DNA from: Dyadobacter chenhuakuii | GTDB taxonomy: Bacteria; Bacteroidota; Bacteroidia; Cytophagales; Spirosomataceae | Direction: 5' to 3' | DNA: 64,000 bases | Assembly: GCF_023821985.2 (NCBI RefSeq) | Contig: NZ_CP099631.1 | Coordinates: 1-64,000, forward strand | Part shown: positions 35,933 to 45,000 of the stretch, piece by piece | Position numbering within the stretch: position 1 is the stretch's first letter | How the letters are laid out: the number at the start of each line of letters is the position of its first letter | Made by a program: the position numbers and the translations under genes | Notes under the pieces: model-generated | What the model was told of the DNA's origin: nothing | Database searches by the model: none | The model's input: only the letters and a program-made list of their open reading frames with translations

Positions 35933-38900
35933 ATGGCTTATACTGAATTACAGGTAACGACAAATTTCAGCTTTCTCAGGGGCGGCTCGCATCCCGAGGA
36001 ACTGGTCGAATATGCATCTGCGATTGGCTATAAGAAAATAGCCATCACCGACCGCAACACTTTGGCCGGGATCGTGCGCGCCCATGCTGCGGCGCGTGAG
36101 AAGGATATTCAGATCATCCCCGCAGCGCGGCTTGATTTGATTGATGGCCCAAGCCTTCTTGCATACCCAACAGATAAGCTGGCCTATGCCCGGCTGTCTG
36201 GACTTCTTTCAACGGGTAACCTGCGGACAGAGAAAGGCAAATGCGCACTTTACCGAAGAGATGTATACGCGCATAGCGAAGGGATCATATTCATAGCCGT
36301 TGCACCTGATGAGCTCAATGCAGATTTTGATTTTGAACCTGGCTTTGAAAGGGCGCTTAAAGACTACCGCGCTGCGCTAGGTGATCAGCTTTACATTTCG
36401 GCCTGCCGGGGTTACATGGGCAACGATGCCAAAAAGCTTTACCGCCTTTCGCAAATTGCTGACCGACTTGGCATCCCGCTCGTGGCTACCAACGATGTGC
36501 ACTATCACCATCCCGAGCGCCGGCAGTTACAGGATATTTTAACCTGTATCCGTGAAAAGTGTACGATCTATAATGCAGGCTTTTTGCTGCACCAAAATGC
36601 AGAGCGGTACCTGAAACCAGAGAAAGAGATGGTGCGCCTGTTCAGGGCATACCCAGATGCAATAAGACGCAGTCAGCAGATCGCCGATGCATGCCAGTTC
36701 ACGCTTGACAGTTTGAAATACGTATATCCAGAAGAGATCACCAGTGAAGGCCGCACGCCGCAGGAAGAACTTACCTATCTGGCATGGAAAGGGGCCAGGG
36801 ATTTTTATGGTGAGCAGCTGCCGGACAAGGTGGTAAATGCCATAAACCATGAAATGAAATTCATTGAAGAGATGGATTATGCAGCCTACTTTTTGACTGT
36901 ATATGATATTGTGCGGTTTGCGCGTCAGAAAGGTATCTTATGCCAGGGGCGTGGCTCGGCGGCCAACTCGACCGTCTGTTTTTGCTTGGGAATTACGAGT
37001 GTGGATCCAACCAAGTTTGATCTGTTGTTTGAGCGCTTTATTTCATCGGCGCGAAACGAGCCGCCTGATATTGATGTGGACTTTGAGCATGAACGGCGCG
37101 AGGAAGTCATACAGTACATTTATGAAAAGTATGGACGTGACCGTTCGGCAATTGTCGCCACGGTGACCCAGCAGCACCAGAAAGGGGCGATCCGTGATGT
37201 GGCCAAAGCCATGGGCATGTCTGTCGATGCCATTAACCGGCTCTCTGGCTCAATTTGGGAATTTACAGACGAATGGTTTGAAGGTAAGCGCATCACTGAG
37301 CAGGGCTTTAATGCCGATGACCCGCATTTGGTTAAAGTGCTGGATTTGACACGCCAGTTTATGGGCTTTCCCCGGCAGCTGGGCCAGCATACGGGCGGCT
37401 TTGTGATCACGCAGGGCAAGATCACAGATCTTTGCCCGATCCTGAATGCCAGGATGCCGGGACGTACTAACATTGAATGGAACAAGGATGATATCGATAC
37501 GCTTGGTTTTCTTAAAATTGATGTTCTGGCACTAGGGATGTTGACCTGCATCCGGAAAGCGTTTGATTTGGCTAGCGAGCATTACGGTCTTTCCCTGACG
37601 CTTGCTAATGTGCCCCAGGATGACCCGGTGGTCTATGATATGATCGGGCACGCGGACACTATTGGTGTGTTTCAGATTGAAAGCCGCGCGCAGCAATCCA
37701 TGCTGCCGCGGATGAAACCCAAAGATTTCTATGATCTGGTTATTGAGGTCGCCATCGTAAGGCCCGGGCCCATTCAGGGGGATATGGTGCACCCGTATTT
37801 GCGACGCCGGAATGGAGAAGAAGCTGTCGAGTATCCATCCAAAGAGCTGGAAGCGATCCTGGGGCGAACGCTGGGCGTACCACTCTTTCAGGAGCAGGCC
37901 ATGAAAATCGCCATTGTAGCCGCAGGCTTCACGCCGGCAGAAGCCGACAAGTTGCGCCGCAGCATGGCAACCTTTAAACTGAGCGGGATGGTTTCGCAAT
38001 TTGAAAAGAAGCTGATCGATGGTATGACGTCGCGTGGCTACTCGGAAGATTATGCTAAAAGGATCTTCCGGCAGCTGGAAGGCTTTGGAAGCTACGGGTT
38101 TCCCGAAAGCCATGCGGCAAGTTTCGCCCTTTTGGTCTATGTGTCTTGCTGGCTCAAATGCTATTACCCAGATGTCTTTGCTGCTGCGCTGCTTAACAGT
38201 ATGCCCATGGGTTTTTACCAGCCTGCCCAAATCATTATTGATGCCCGAAAGCATGGGGTTGTGGTAAAGCCCGTCGATGTGAATTTGTCTTATTGGGACA
38301 ACATGCTGGAACCAGCCGAAGGGAAATATAAAGTGATCAGGCTGGGTTTCCGGCAGGTAAAAGGGATCAGGCAAGATGAAATGGAGCTGCTGGTTGCGGC
38401 AAGATCCGAGCCTTATGCATCCATTCATTTGGTTCGTGATGCGGGCGTCTCCCAGGGTGCCATTGAAAAGCTTGCTGATGCCGATGCATTTGTCTCAATG
38501 GGTCTAGACCGCAGGCGGGCTATGTGGGAAGCAACGGCGCTGGCTGACCGGCCGTTTGGCCTTTTTACCGGTCAGCAGTCGCAAAGCGCATTCGAGCAGC
38601 CAGTCGAGCTTCCAAAGCTTACCCCGGCTGAACATGTCGTGCAGGATTATGCATCCACTTCCCTTTCGCTTAAAGCGCATCCGGTAAGCTTTGTGCGGCA
38701 GCAGCTTATAGCCAAACGCGTCGTTGCAACCCAGGGTCTTTCCAGCCGTAAAGCGGGAACGATTGTCCGTGTAGCAGGCCTGGTGCTGGTCAGGCAAAGG
38801 CCCGGGACAGCTGGTGGGGTTTGCTTCATTACCATCGAGGACGAGACCGGCGTAGCCAACCTGGTTGTCTTTCAACACCTTTTTGAAAAGTACCGCAAGG

Positions 38901-39166
38901 AAATCCTGCGCGCGCGGCTTTTGATGGTAGAAGGCAAGTTGCAGATTGAAGGTGAAGTTGTCCATGTGATCGTCCGTCACTGCTATGATGCATCCCCAAT
39001 GCTTCGCGAGCTCAATGCTGCTAGCGGCGAAGATCCGGACGTGCAAACGCTTTCCCGTGCTGACGAAAAAGATGAATACGCGTCAGCGGCCGTGAACAAG
39101 AAAACGCAGGTAAGAATGAAAGACGTCCAATTGGAAATCTTCCCATCAGGCCGCAATTTCAAATAA
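35933..39166 (+). CDS. dnaE2: DnaE2, error-prone DNA polymerase III alpha subunit
   Basis: 1077 residues from ATG 35933 (an earlier ATG at 35885 would overlap imuB). The PHP domain starts NFSFLRGGSHPEELVEYA, and the catalytic acidic cluster is PPDIDVDFEHERR. PESHAASFALLVYVSCWLKC and MPMGFYQPAQIIIDARKHGV are typical of DnaE2, and the C-terminal OB-fold region is present. Copies damaged DNA and makes mutations. Part of the imuA-imuB-dnaE2 operon under the LexA-like protein. Confidence 0.96.
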   Translation: MAYTELQVTTNFSFLRGGSHPEELVEYASAIGYKKIAITDRNTLAGIVRAHAAAREKDIQIIPAARLDLIDGPSLLAYPTDKLAYARLSGLLSTGNLRTEKGKCALYRRDVYAHSEGIIFIAVAPDELNADFDFEPGFERALKDYRAALGDQLYISACRGYMGNDAKKLYRLSQIADRLGIPLVATNDVHYHHPERRQLQDILTCIREKCTIYNAGFLLHQNAERYLKPEKEMVRLFRAYPDAIRRSQQIADACQFTLDSLKYVYPEEITSEGRTPQEELTYLAWKGARDFYGEQLPDKVVNAINHEMKFIEEMDYAAYFLTVYDIVRFARQKGILCQGRGSAANSTVCFCLGITSVDPTKFDLLFERFISSARNEPPDIDVDFEHERREEVIQYIYEKYGRDRSAIVATVTQQHQKGAIRDVAKAMGMSVDAINRLSGSIWEFTDEWFEGKRITEQGFNADDPHLVKVLDLTRQFMGFPRQLGQHTGGFVITQGKITDLCPILNARMPGRTNIEWNKDDIDTLGFLKIDVLALGMLTCIRKAFDLASEHYGLSLTLANVPQDDPVVYDMIGHADTIGVFQIESRAQQSMLPRMKPKDFYDLVIEVAIVRPGPIQGDMVHPYLRRRNGEEAVEYPSKELEAILGRTLGVPLFQEQAMKIAIVAAGFTPAEADKLRRSMATFKLSGMVSQFEKKLIDGMTSRGYSEDYAKRIFRQLEGFGSYGFPESHAASFALLVYVSCWLKCYYPDVFAAALLNSMPMGFYQPAQIIIDARKHGVVVKPVDVNLSYWDNMLEPAEGKYKVIRLGFRQVKGIRQDEMELLVAARSEPYASIHLVRDAGVSQGAIEKLADADAFVSMGLDRRRAMWEATALADRPFGLFTGQQSQSAFEQPVELPKLTPAEHVVQDYASTSLSLKAHPVSFVRQQLIAKRVVATQGLSSRKAGTIVRVAGLVLVRQRPGTAGGVCFITIEDETGVANLVVFQHLFEKYRKEILRARLLMVEGKLQIEGEVVHVIVRHCYDASPMLRELNAASGEDPDVQTLSRADEKDEYASAAVNKKTQVRMKDVQLEIFPSGRNFK

Positions 39167-39178
39167 ACAGCCAAGCAT

Positions 39179-39655
39179 ATGACTGCATCGTACAATCCAT
39201 TTGTAGTCCTGGATATGCCTACTCTAAAAGACGTGATGTATAGTGGTAAATATTTTATTGTTGTGCAGCGATTTAGGTGGCCAGGCTTGCCAGACGGCCA
39301 GGCTTTTATAGCGACGCCCTACCAAGACCAGAAGGCCGCTCAAAAACATGCAGCCAAGCTAACGGCCCAGGAAGGGAAAATGCTGGATGTGCGGGCTGAG
39401 CGGGATAAATTCGCCAAGCTCTTTAATGATCCTAGATACGTCGTTTTTGTTAGCAAGTTTAAGGAAGGGGACTGGCAAGCCAGAGTAATCAAGCACTACC
39501 AAAAGAATATTCATTCTTTTCTAACTGCTAACATTGGTATTGTGTCAGATGAAAAGGCTAGCATTGAATTGACATTTGAAGACGGGCATCTAATGGCCCA
39601 CATCATATCAAATGGGGAGCAGTATCAATGGGAGGCTTGCGAGGTGATTAAGTAA
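39179..39655 (+). CDS. Hypothetical protein behind dnaE2
   Basis: 158 residues, 12 bp after dnaE2 and probably co-transcribed. Mixed alpha/beta with VVQRFRWPGLPDGQAFI near residues 30-46. No family recognised. A relic of a paralogue (LFVQRFSWPGLADGQFFI) lies at 46220-46300, so the family has been duplicated. Confidence 0.65.
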   Translation: MTASYNPFVVLDMPTLKDVMYSGKYFIVVQRFRWPGLPDGQAFIATPYQDQKAAQKHAAKLTAQEGKMLDVRAERDKFAKLFNDPRYVVFVSKFKEGDWQARVIKHYQKNIHSFLTANIGIVSDEKASIELTFEDGHLMAHIISNGEQYQWEACEVIK

Positions 39656-39976
39656 GACGCCGACAGCATCTTAGCCAAATACTCAATTTTGATAGATTTC
39701 GGTTGTTAAGAATGCAACATGTTAAGTCTTTCAGGCATTGCATAATCTAAGGATGCAGTTAAGCTGTTTTTCCTTTTTCATCAGCATAGGCCAGCATTGC
39801 GAAAGCTATTCATGCCTACATACTTTTCAGCCACTTGCATCTGTCGGCTATCACCACCTAGTCAAGCTCATTGCCACTTAAATGTACCAGTACAAAAAGA
39901 GCGTATTAGGAATCTACAGAGTGCTCATTATTGACGCACTGATTACTGTCAACCAATTTTAGTAGATATGTCCACT
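39656..39976. other. Intergenic, no gene seen
   Basis: Contains CTGTCAACCAATTTTAGTAG (39946-39965), which nearly matches CTGTCAACCGATTTTAGTAG near 56212-56231. No coding signal. Confidence 0.4.
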
Positions 39977-40615
39977 CTAATTTACGAACAAATTGAAGTC
40001 GGTGATTAATTGGGTAATATTATTGTTCGCATCATAGGTGACATAAGATTTGTATGTGCCATCGCCGAACCCAGCAGTGAAGAATGCTATATTAGAAGTT
40101 CCAAGTTCTAGCAGGTACCAGCTGCGGGTATGTTCATAGTTGTCATTCATCTTTTTTTCGATCTTCTCAAACCAATCTTCATCGTCGTCAGTAATTTGGT
40201 CCAGATCACCCAAGACGGTTATATCGAGATAACAAGCCGTACCGGAATCAACCGAAAATTCATCACTTTCATCATTTTTCACTAGCTTAGTCGCCATGTC
40301 TATTCTTACGCTATGCTCCTCAGAGAACAATATTCGGGAAAACGCAATCCGCTCATCGCCTTCTACTTTCATAAGGGACAATTGAACAGGAAATTCTCCA
40401 ACGGGGAATAGCATATCAAACGGAGTGACCGAATCCACCTCCAATGCATCAGCGGCAACAAGTTGGCCAGATTTAACCCTAAGATTGCCAACCTGGGTGT
40501 TCGCAAAAAAAATATTAACTGAAGGGTTTGATGGGATCTCAATGGGCATCTGAATATGGTGTCCGTTTATGAAACATTTACTAATAAATTCTAAATAGTC
40601 TAGTTCAGGCTTCAT
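39977..40615 (-). CDS. DUF4241 domain protein, probable immunity-type
   Basis: 212 residues. GEFPVQLSLMKVEGDERIAF (91-110), VDSGTACYLD and FFTAGFGDGTYKSYV then LITDFNLFVN are the order of conserved blocks in DUF4241, a family found as immunity proteins or next to polymorphic toxins. It lies directly downstream of the Imm11-like gene. No signal peptide, so likely cytoplasmic. Confidence 0.75.
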   Translation of the reverse strand: MKPELDYLEFISKCFINGHHIQMPIEIPSNPSVNIFFANTQVGNLRVKSGQLVAADALEVDSVTPFDMLFPVGEFPVQLSLMKVEGDERIAFSRILFSEEHSVRIDMATKLVKNDESDEFSVDSGTACYLDITVLGDLDQITDDDEDWFEKIEKKMNDNYEHTRSWYLLELGTSNIAFFTAGFGDGTYKSYVTYDANNNITQLITDFNLFVN

Positions 40616-40813
40616 AATGAATGTACGCTTGATAGTTGAAGTGGCCCTTATATGTTGTTTAGAAAACTATTCTTTGATAACGGATATTGCTAAACCACAT
40701 GAAAGATATTTTAGGAGTAAATGTATTTTCAATATATCTATTAAGACGAACATTGTAATGTTTGTTTTAATAATATCGGTGTTAATTTCAAGGCGCTCTC
40801 ATTTTGTAAGTCT

Positions 40814-41587
40814 TCACTCTATTTCAAACACCAGTTCGCAGCTGGGGACCCCAGTTAGCTTTGCGATTTGTTTAGCTCTTTCTAGATCTATAGTACGATA
40901 TCCAGTGATCTTAGATTCCACTAGCGCAGCAAGAAGTCTATTGGAAATATAGTTCTTTGTTGATAAAAACTTACAACCCCACAGGTCCAACTCTTTATTG
41001 AAATCTCTATTGAAAACTAATTTTGTAGCACTTAGGGCTGTTCCTGTATCAAAGAAAATACGCATATAATCTTCGTATGATTGAACCGGAAAATTTTGTT
41101 CTGCTAGTTTTAAATATTGGGCATGAAAACTAAAATCGAATGTTGAAGCAGAAAAATTAATCGTCATTTCACCTGTTTCCTTTTCAAAAAATAAATACCA
41201 GTAGTCCTTGATTTGATGTGTTTCCCCTGTTTTTTTGTCTCGTTGATTAAAAGATACAGGATAAAATCTATGACCTGGCAACCGAAACCTTTCCAATAAC
41301 GACCGAAACTTAGAGGAAATTACAAGGCCGTTAAGTAGTGGAGTAAGGTAAATCAAGTCTGTATGCTTTGCATTTTTGTGCATAGGCAGACCGATAAAGT
41401 CAAGATCAAACTCAGGAGGAACTCCCATACTGAAACGTTGATCGGATGGATTTTTAGGCCACATAAATTGCTTTATATGTGGATTTCTTAACCAAAAATC
41501 GTCATCGAACCACGATTGAGCTGATCCATCTCTTACGCCTGTTACTTTAGGCTCCCCACCGTCGTCTTTAAATATTAGATATTCCAC
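40814..41587 (-). CDS. Immunity-like protein (Imm11/DUF1629-like)
   Basis: 257 residues. The block DLIYLTPLLNGLVISSKFRS with RFRLPGHRFYPVSF resembles the LvSpr..d.le.....eyFPv region of Imm11/DUF1629-type immunity proteins. It lies 45 bp downstream of a truncated toxin tail (41633-41790). No signal peptide. The family assignment is by pattern and position, so moderate. Confidence 0.55.
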   Translation of the reverse strand: MEYLIFKDDGGEPKVTGVRDGSAQSWFDDDFWLRNPHIKQFMWPKNPSDQRFSMGVPPEFDLDFIGLPMHKNAKHTDLIYLTPLLNGLVISSKFRSLLERFRLPGHRFYPVSFNQRDKKTGETHQIKDYWYLFFEKETGEMTINFSASTFDFSFHAQYLKLAEQNFPVQSYEDYMRIFFDTGTALSATKLVFNRDFNKELDLWGCKFLSTKNYISNRLLAALVESKITGYRTIDLERAKQIAKLTGVPSCELVFEIE

Positions 41588-41632
41588 TAGCTGTTGATTT
41601 GTTTCACATAATTATTCAAGCTCATTCCACTA

Positions 41633-41790
41633 TTATTCGCCTTGAATGATCCCCTCCATTTCCTGAACTACTTTATTTACATGATCAACTGTCAATTTAC
41701 CCCTATTTCCGATTGCAAGGTCTGTTAATCTATTTACAACGTATCTACTGTAAGTGGGAGATGGTTTAGTATGAAGAGATACGCTTCTAC
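41633..41790 (-). pseudogene. C-terminal tail of a polymorphic toxin (AHH-nuclease-like)
   Basis: Open minus-strand sequence SLHTKPSPTYSRYVVNRLTD then LAIGNRGKLTVDHVNKVVQE, ending MEGIIQGE at 41633. H...P..Y...V...L resembles the end of AHH nuclease toxin domains. The upstream part is missing. It is followed by the two immunity-like genes, which supports the toxin reading. Confidence 0.5.
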
Positions 41791-41920
41791 AATAGAGTAG
41801 ATAGAATAGAGAGAATGAGCCCTATGGATAATACAATTGGCAAAGCTCTATTTAACATAATGTTAATTATACAACAAACCATATGTTACTGTTTTTAGTG
41901 TACACTTTAATAGTAACATC

Positions 41921-42214
41921 ATGAATGCTAACGACTTACAAAGAAATAAAAAAAGTAGAAAGTCACTGCTTTTTAAAAGAAAAGTTGTGGAAATTTATCG
42001 TGCTGAATGAGCGGATAAGCATGAGATCCATAAACATCTACACATCTCACAGACACAACTTCGTTGTCTGAACCGCTGGTACTTTAAGCATCGATTAAAA
42101 CCGTATCTATTTCTCGAATCATTTATCCAAAACATGAAAAAGAAAACCGACGCGTCTTATCTGAAAGCCTTGGAGCAACGGCTTTTGGAAACTGAAAAAG
42201 AGGCAACTATGTAG
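41921..42214 (+). pseudogene. Transposase OrfA-like relic, one internal stop
   Basis: 97 codons with one internal TGA at 42008-42010: RKSLLFKRKVVEIYRAE, stop, then KHEIHKHLHISQTQLRCLNRW and a coiled tail YLKALEQRLLETEKE. The pattern resembles the HTH-coiled-coil OrfA of IS3-group elements. The catalytic OrfB is absent. Confidence 0.5.
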
Positions 42215-42280
42215 CAGTTGGGACAACATTGAAATAGTGCTTGGATTCTCAGTATATTGCTTTTGACAAACCACTTGACT

Positions 42281-42373
42281 ATGAAAAATCTACTTCGCTG
42301 GACACTAAGGATTATATTCCTTCCATTTTGGCTAGTTGGTAAAACGAGCGGCCGTAGGATTATTTATAAATAA
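42281..42373 (+). CDS. Candidate 30-residue basic peptide
   Basis: MKNLLRWTLRIIFLPFWLVG then KTSGRRIIYK. Hydrophobic and strongly basic, with an amphipathic or single-TM helix, as seen for membrane-acting peptides and type I toxins. No clear ribosome site or homologue known to me. Followed by another small ORF and a terminator. Low confidence. Confidence 0.35.
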   Translation: MKNLLRWTLRIIFLPFWLVGKTSGRRIIYK

Positions 42374-42385
42374 GTCATAGAAGCC

Positions 42386-42448
42386 ATGATAGACAGAATT
42401 TTAAGATGGATCGGAAAGGTAATCCGCCTTCACATTACATATGTGTAA
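42386..42448 (+). CDS. Candidate 20-residue amphipathic peptide
   Basis: MIDRILRWIGKVIRLHITYV, TAA at 42446-42448. Alternating basic and hydrophobic residues suggest a membrane-binding helix. It starts 12 bp after the previous small ORF and sits 30 bp before the terminator at 42479. Low confidence. Confidence 0.35.
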   Translation: MIDRILRWIGKVIRLHITYV

Positions 42449-42478
42449 ATAGAGAGCTATTTAAGGGAATATTTTTCG

Positions 42479-42502
42479 AAGAGGCTAAATGCCTCTTTTC
42501 TT
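42479..42502 (+). terminator. Rho-independent terminator
   Basis: Stem AAGAGGC (42479-42485) and GCCTCTT (42491-42497) with a TAAAT loop, followed by TTCTTTG. It ends a short transcript that would include the two small ORFs. Confidence 0.75.
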
Positions 42503-42709
42503 TGTCTGTTGTTAAAGGTAAAGCTCACTTTTAGGGCATTCGCTCGTTGTTGCCTTCTTGTCCTAAGTAGCATATAGTTGCCTAAATATTAATGCGGGAA
42601 CACTTAAAAAATAATTACTTTATATACCCTAACTAAAGCATACGAGCTTTATCGCCCCTGGTGCTTTGTTTGTATTATTATTTTAAACGTGTGGATTTAC
42701 ACAGTTAAA
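42503..42709. other. Intergenic, no gene seen
   Basis: AT-rich, downstream of a plus-strand terminator and of the minus-strand TlpA gene's stop. Nothing recognised. Confidence 0.3.
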
Positions 42710-44146
42710 TCACCTTGCCTTAAAAACTCTGGTAATCGCCTCATAAGCTTGGGGTGAAGATGGCCGTGGGGCATTAACATCTGCTAGCTTACCCTCCTTG
42801 TCAACCAAGATGTACTTGGGAATAGATGCAGATTGATAACTTTCTAGGAAACGATGGATCTCCGCATCGTCTGATATATTAATGTGCAACCCCTTTATAT
42901 CCTTATTAGCTTCAAGATACCGTTTCCATCCCTGTTGCTTATTGTCTATCGAAACATATAGGAACACCACATTTTCATTGTCAGCAAGTAGCTTCTGCAA
43001 TGCTTTGGATGCCGGAAACTCAGCTATGCAAGGTCCACACCAGGTTGCCCAAACATCAACATAAACAACTTTACCTTTTAGGTCAGCTAATGAAAGTGTC
43101 TGACCGTTTGGTGTAACCCCAGTTATTGAGGGTGCTGGTTTACCGGGTGCCAGTTTGTCCCACATTGCGTACTTCTTTAACACTTGGGGTTCATAGGGAT
43201 TGTAAGTTTGCTCTTTTTTTAACCGAACAATCAACGAATCGGTTACATCGTTTTTTCCAGTAGATAGTACGTCCATCAAATTGCGTATACGCAGCAACAT
43301 GCTCACATGTGCAGGATAACCATTGCTAACAATTAAATCATCAGCAACCATAGCAGTCTGGCCGCTCATTTCCCTGACTTGCTCGGGCGTTTTGCCTTTT
43401 TGAATAAAATCGTAGATACTCGCCTGTGAGTAGAAAGCTAGGGCCAGTCCATAATCATACAAACCTGCGTCCAGTATTTGGTCGCTTAAGGGCACATTCT
43501 TGTAACTGTTTTTAATGGATGGAGCTATTTCTCTTGGGGGATCCGCGAATTGGTTTATTGCAGCAAAATTCATCTTAGCATTTATTATGCTTAGCATATT
43601 CCGCTGTTCAAGCAGATATCTTATATTTTTGGCGATCGGGTATTTACTAAAAAAGTCGGCGTTGAGCGTTTCGTAAGCCGCATTCATTTTTCCAACTGCC
43701 GAGACGAACGCATTTTCATCCAGTCCGGAGATATGCTTACCGTCAACTGTTTCTAATTGCTTTCGTATTACGTCTGATTCAGCAAGGTAAGTCGAAGCGC
43801 CAGCACCTCGCCCTGCAAATCCAAACGAGGGAGCAACTTCTTTATCAAATGTGACATGCAGCGCGTCTCCTTCGCTCAGCAGCATCGTACACATTTGTTG
43901 ACCAATTGTCAGATTCACGAAAAGATGCTTATCCACCGGAACTGCAAACGAGGCCAGTCCTTCAGGACCAAATTTCTTAACCGCGATTGTATCGACGTCA
44001 AACGTAAGCAGGTTTGGCCGTGACAAAAGAACAGGTTGATTGGCCATATTATTCGCCTTAACCGTAACCCTGACATCCAAAGCAAATGAATACAAATGCC
44101 CGCCGATAATGATAGATGCTAGTAATACAATCTTAATTATTTGCAT
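42710..44146 (-). CDS. Secreted TlpA-family thioredoxin-like protein
   Basis: 478 residues with a signal peptide (IIKIVLLASIIIGGHLYSFA). The first ~330 residues are a Bacteroidetes-type N-terminal region (beta domain then helical). The C-terminal thioredoxin domain (about 335-478) has WATWCGPC (CxxC) and a cis-proline region SIPKYILVDKEG. Likely a periplasmic disulfide reductase or similar. Co-oriented with the TlpA protein at 45001. Confidence 0.88.
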   Translation of the reverse strand: MQIIKIVLLASIIIGGHLYSFALDVRVTVKANNMANQPVLLSRPNLLTFDVDTIAVKKFGPEGLASFAVPVDKHLFVNLTIGQQMCTMLLSEGDALHVTFDKEVAPSFGFAGRGAGASTYLAESDVIRKQLETVDGKHISGLDENAFVSAVGKMNAAYETLNADFFSKYPIAKNIRYLLEQRNMLSIINAKMNFAAINQFADPPREIAPSIKNSYKNVPLSDQILDAGLYDYGLALAFYSQASIYDFIQKGKTPEQVREMSGQTAMVADDLIVSNGYPAHVSMLLRIRNLMDVLSTGKNDVTDSLIVRLKKEQTYNPYEPQVLKKYAMWDKLAPGKPAPSITGVTPNGQTLSLADLKGKVVYVDVWATWCGPCIAEFPASKALQKLLADNENVVFLYVSIDNKQQGWKRYLEANKDIKGLHINISDDAEIHRFLESYQSASIPKYILVDKEGKLADVNAPRPSSPQAYEAITRVFKAR

Positions 44147-44310
44147 GAAATTGAAGTCACTTAATTGTTAAAATACTAAGTCTGTTACTTTTCGATATCC
44201 ATTTGCGTGGATTCCTTGCAAATGGCGTACTGCCGGGTAAGCTGAAATACAGCTAAGAATATGAAGGCTATCAAGGCTTTGGGGAAAAATACATGTTAAA
44301 ATTTGATCAA

Positions 44311-44823
44311 TTAATACATACTTTTTCTGAAAGGAGCCAATGTTTTGCTGCCAAGCGACTTGTCTTTAACAGCTTCGACTATAAAAGGATAGAATAGCTT
44401 TTTGCGTCTAGCAGGCGCATGCCAGGCAATGTACCAGGCCTTCACAGCGCTCCCCTGTTCTCCCGTCTGTGTTGGCCATTTGTATAGTTTTAATAACCTC
44501 AAAAATAACGCTTGGATGGATTGATCGTTGATCGCCATTAACTGCCAATCTCTAAGTGTCTTTGGATCTTGGTCACGGGGATGTGGATTTCGTTTGGAAG
44601 ACCAACCTTTCATTACTTTAATTCTGTATTTCTGGTCCAGGGTGTACATCCTATCGATAAGCTTATTATATGCCGATTCATTTAGGCTGCTGATGTCCAT
44701 TATAGAATCAATTTCTGGGATGTCATTTAATCTGGCAAAGTCAAAGACAGGTTTGTTCAAGAACTGACAGCTTCCAGGCCATGCACCGCAAATAACAAGC
44801 ATGCACACCAAAAAGCTTTTCAT
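44311..44823 (-). CDS. Secreted hypothetical protein, DUF6624-like
   Basis: 170 residues with a signal peptide (FLVCMLVICGAWPGSCQ). MYTLDQKYRIKVM, a D..N-like acidic turn, YKWPTQTGEQGSAVKAWYIA and WHAPARRKKLFYP echo the D..R / GWP / AW.I..H pattern of DUF6624. Lies between two TlpA genes on the same strand. Confidence 0.55.
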   Translation of the reverse strand: MKSFLVCMLVICGAWPGSCQFLNKPVFDFARLNDIPEIDSIMDISSLNESAYNKLIDRMYTLDQKYRIKVMKGWSSKRNPHPRDQDPKTLRDWQLMAINDQSIQALFLRLLKLYKWPTQTGEQGSAVKAWYIAWHAPARRKKLFYPFIVEAVKDKSLGSKTLAPFRKSMY

Positions 44824-45000
44824 AAGTATGTAATTAATATGTTACCGTATATGTCTTAAAATCCATCACTTTCCAGATCACCTTGTACACATCCGCTGCC
44901 AATACATCATTTTTGCCTTCTGTGGCCGTATGGAACATTCACTTTTTCTAACTGTAAATACCAGGATCCGCCGATCCATAGTTCCTTCTCCAATATCAAT
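44824..45000. other. Intergenic, no gene seen
   Basis: 177 bases upstream of the 44311 gene start and downstream of the TlpA gene. No features recognised. Confidence 0.3.
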
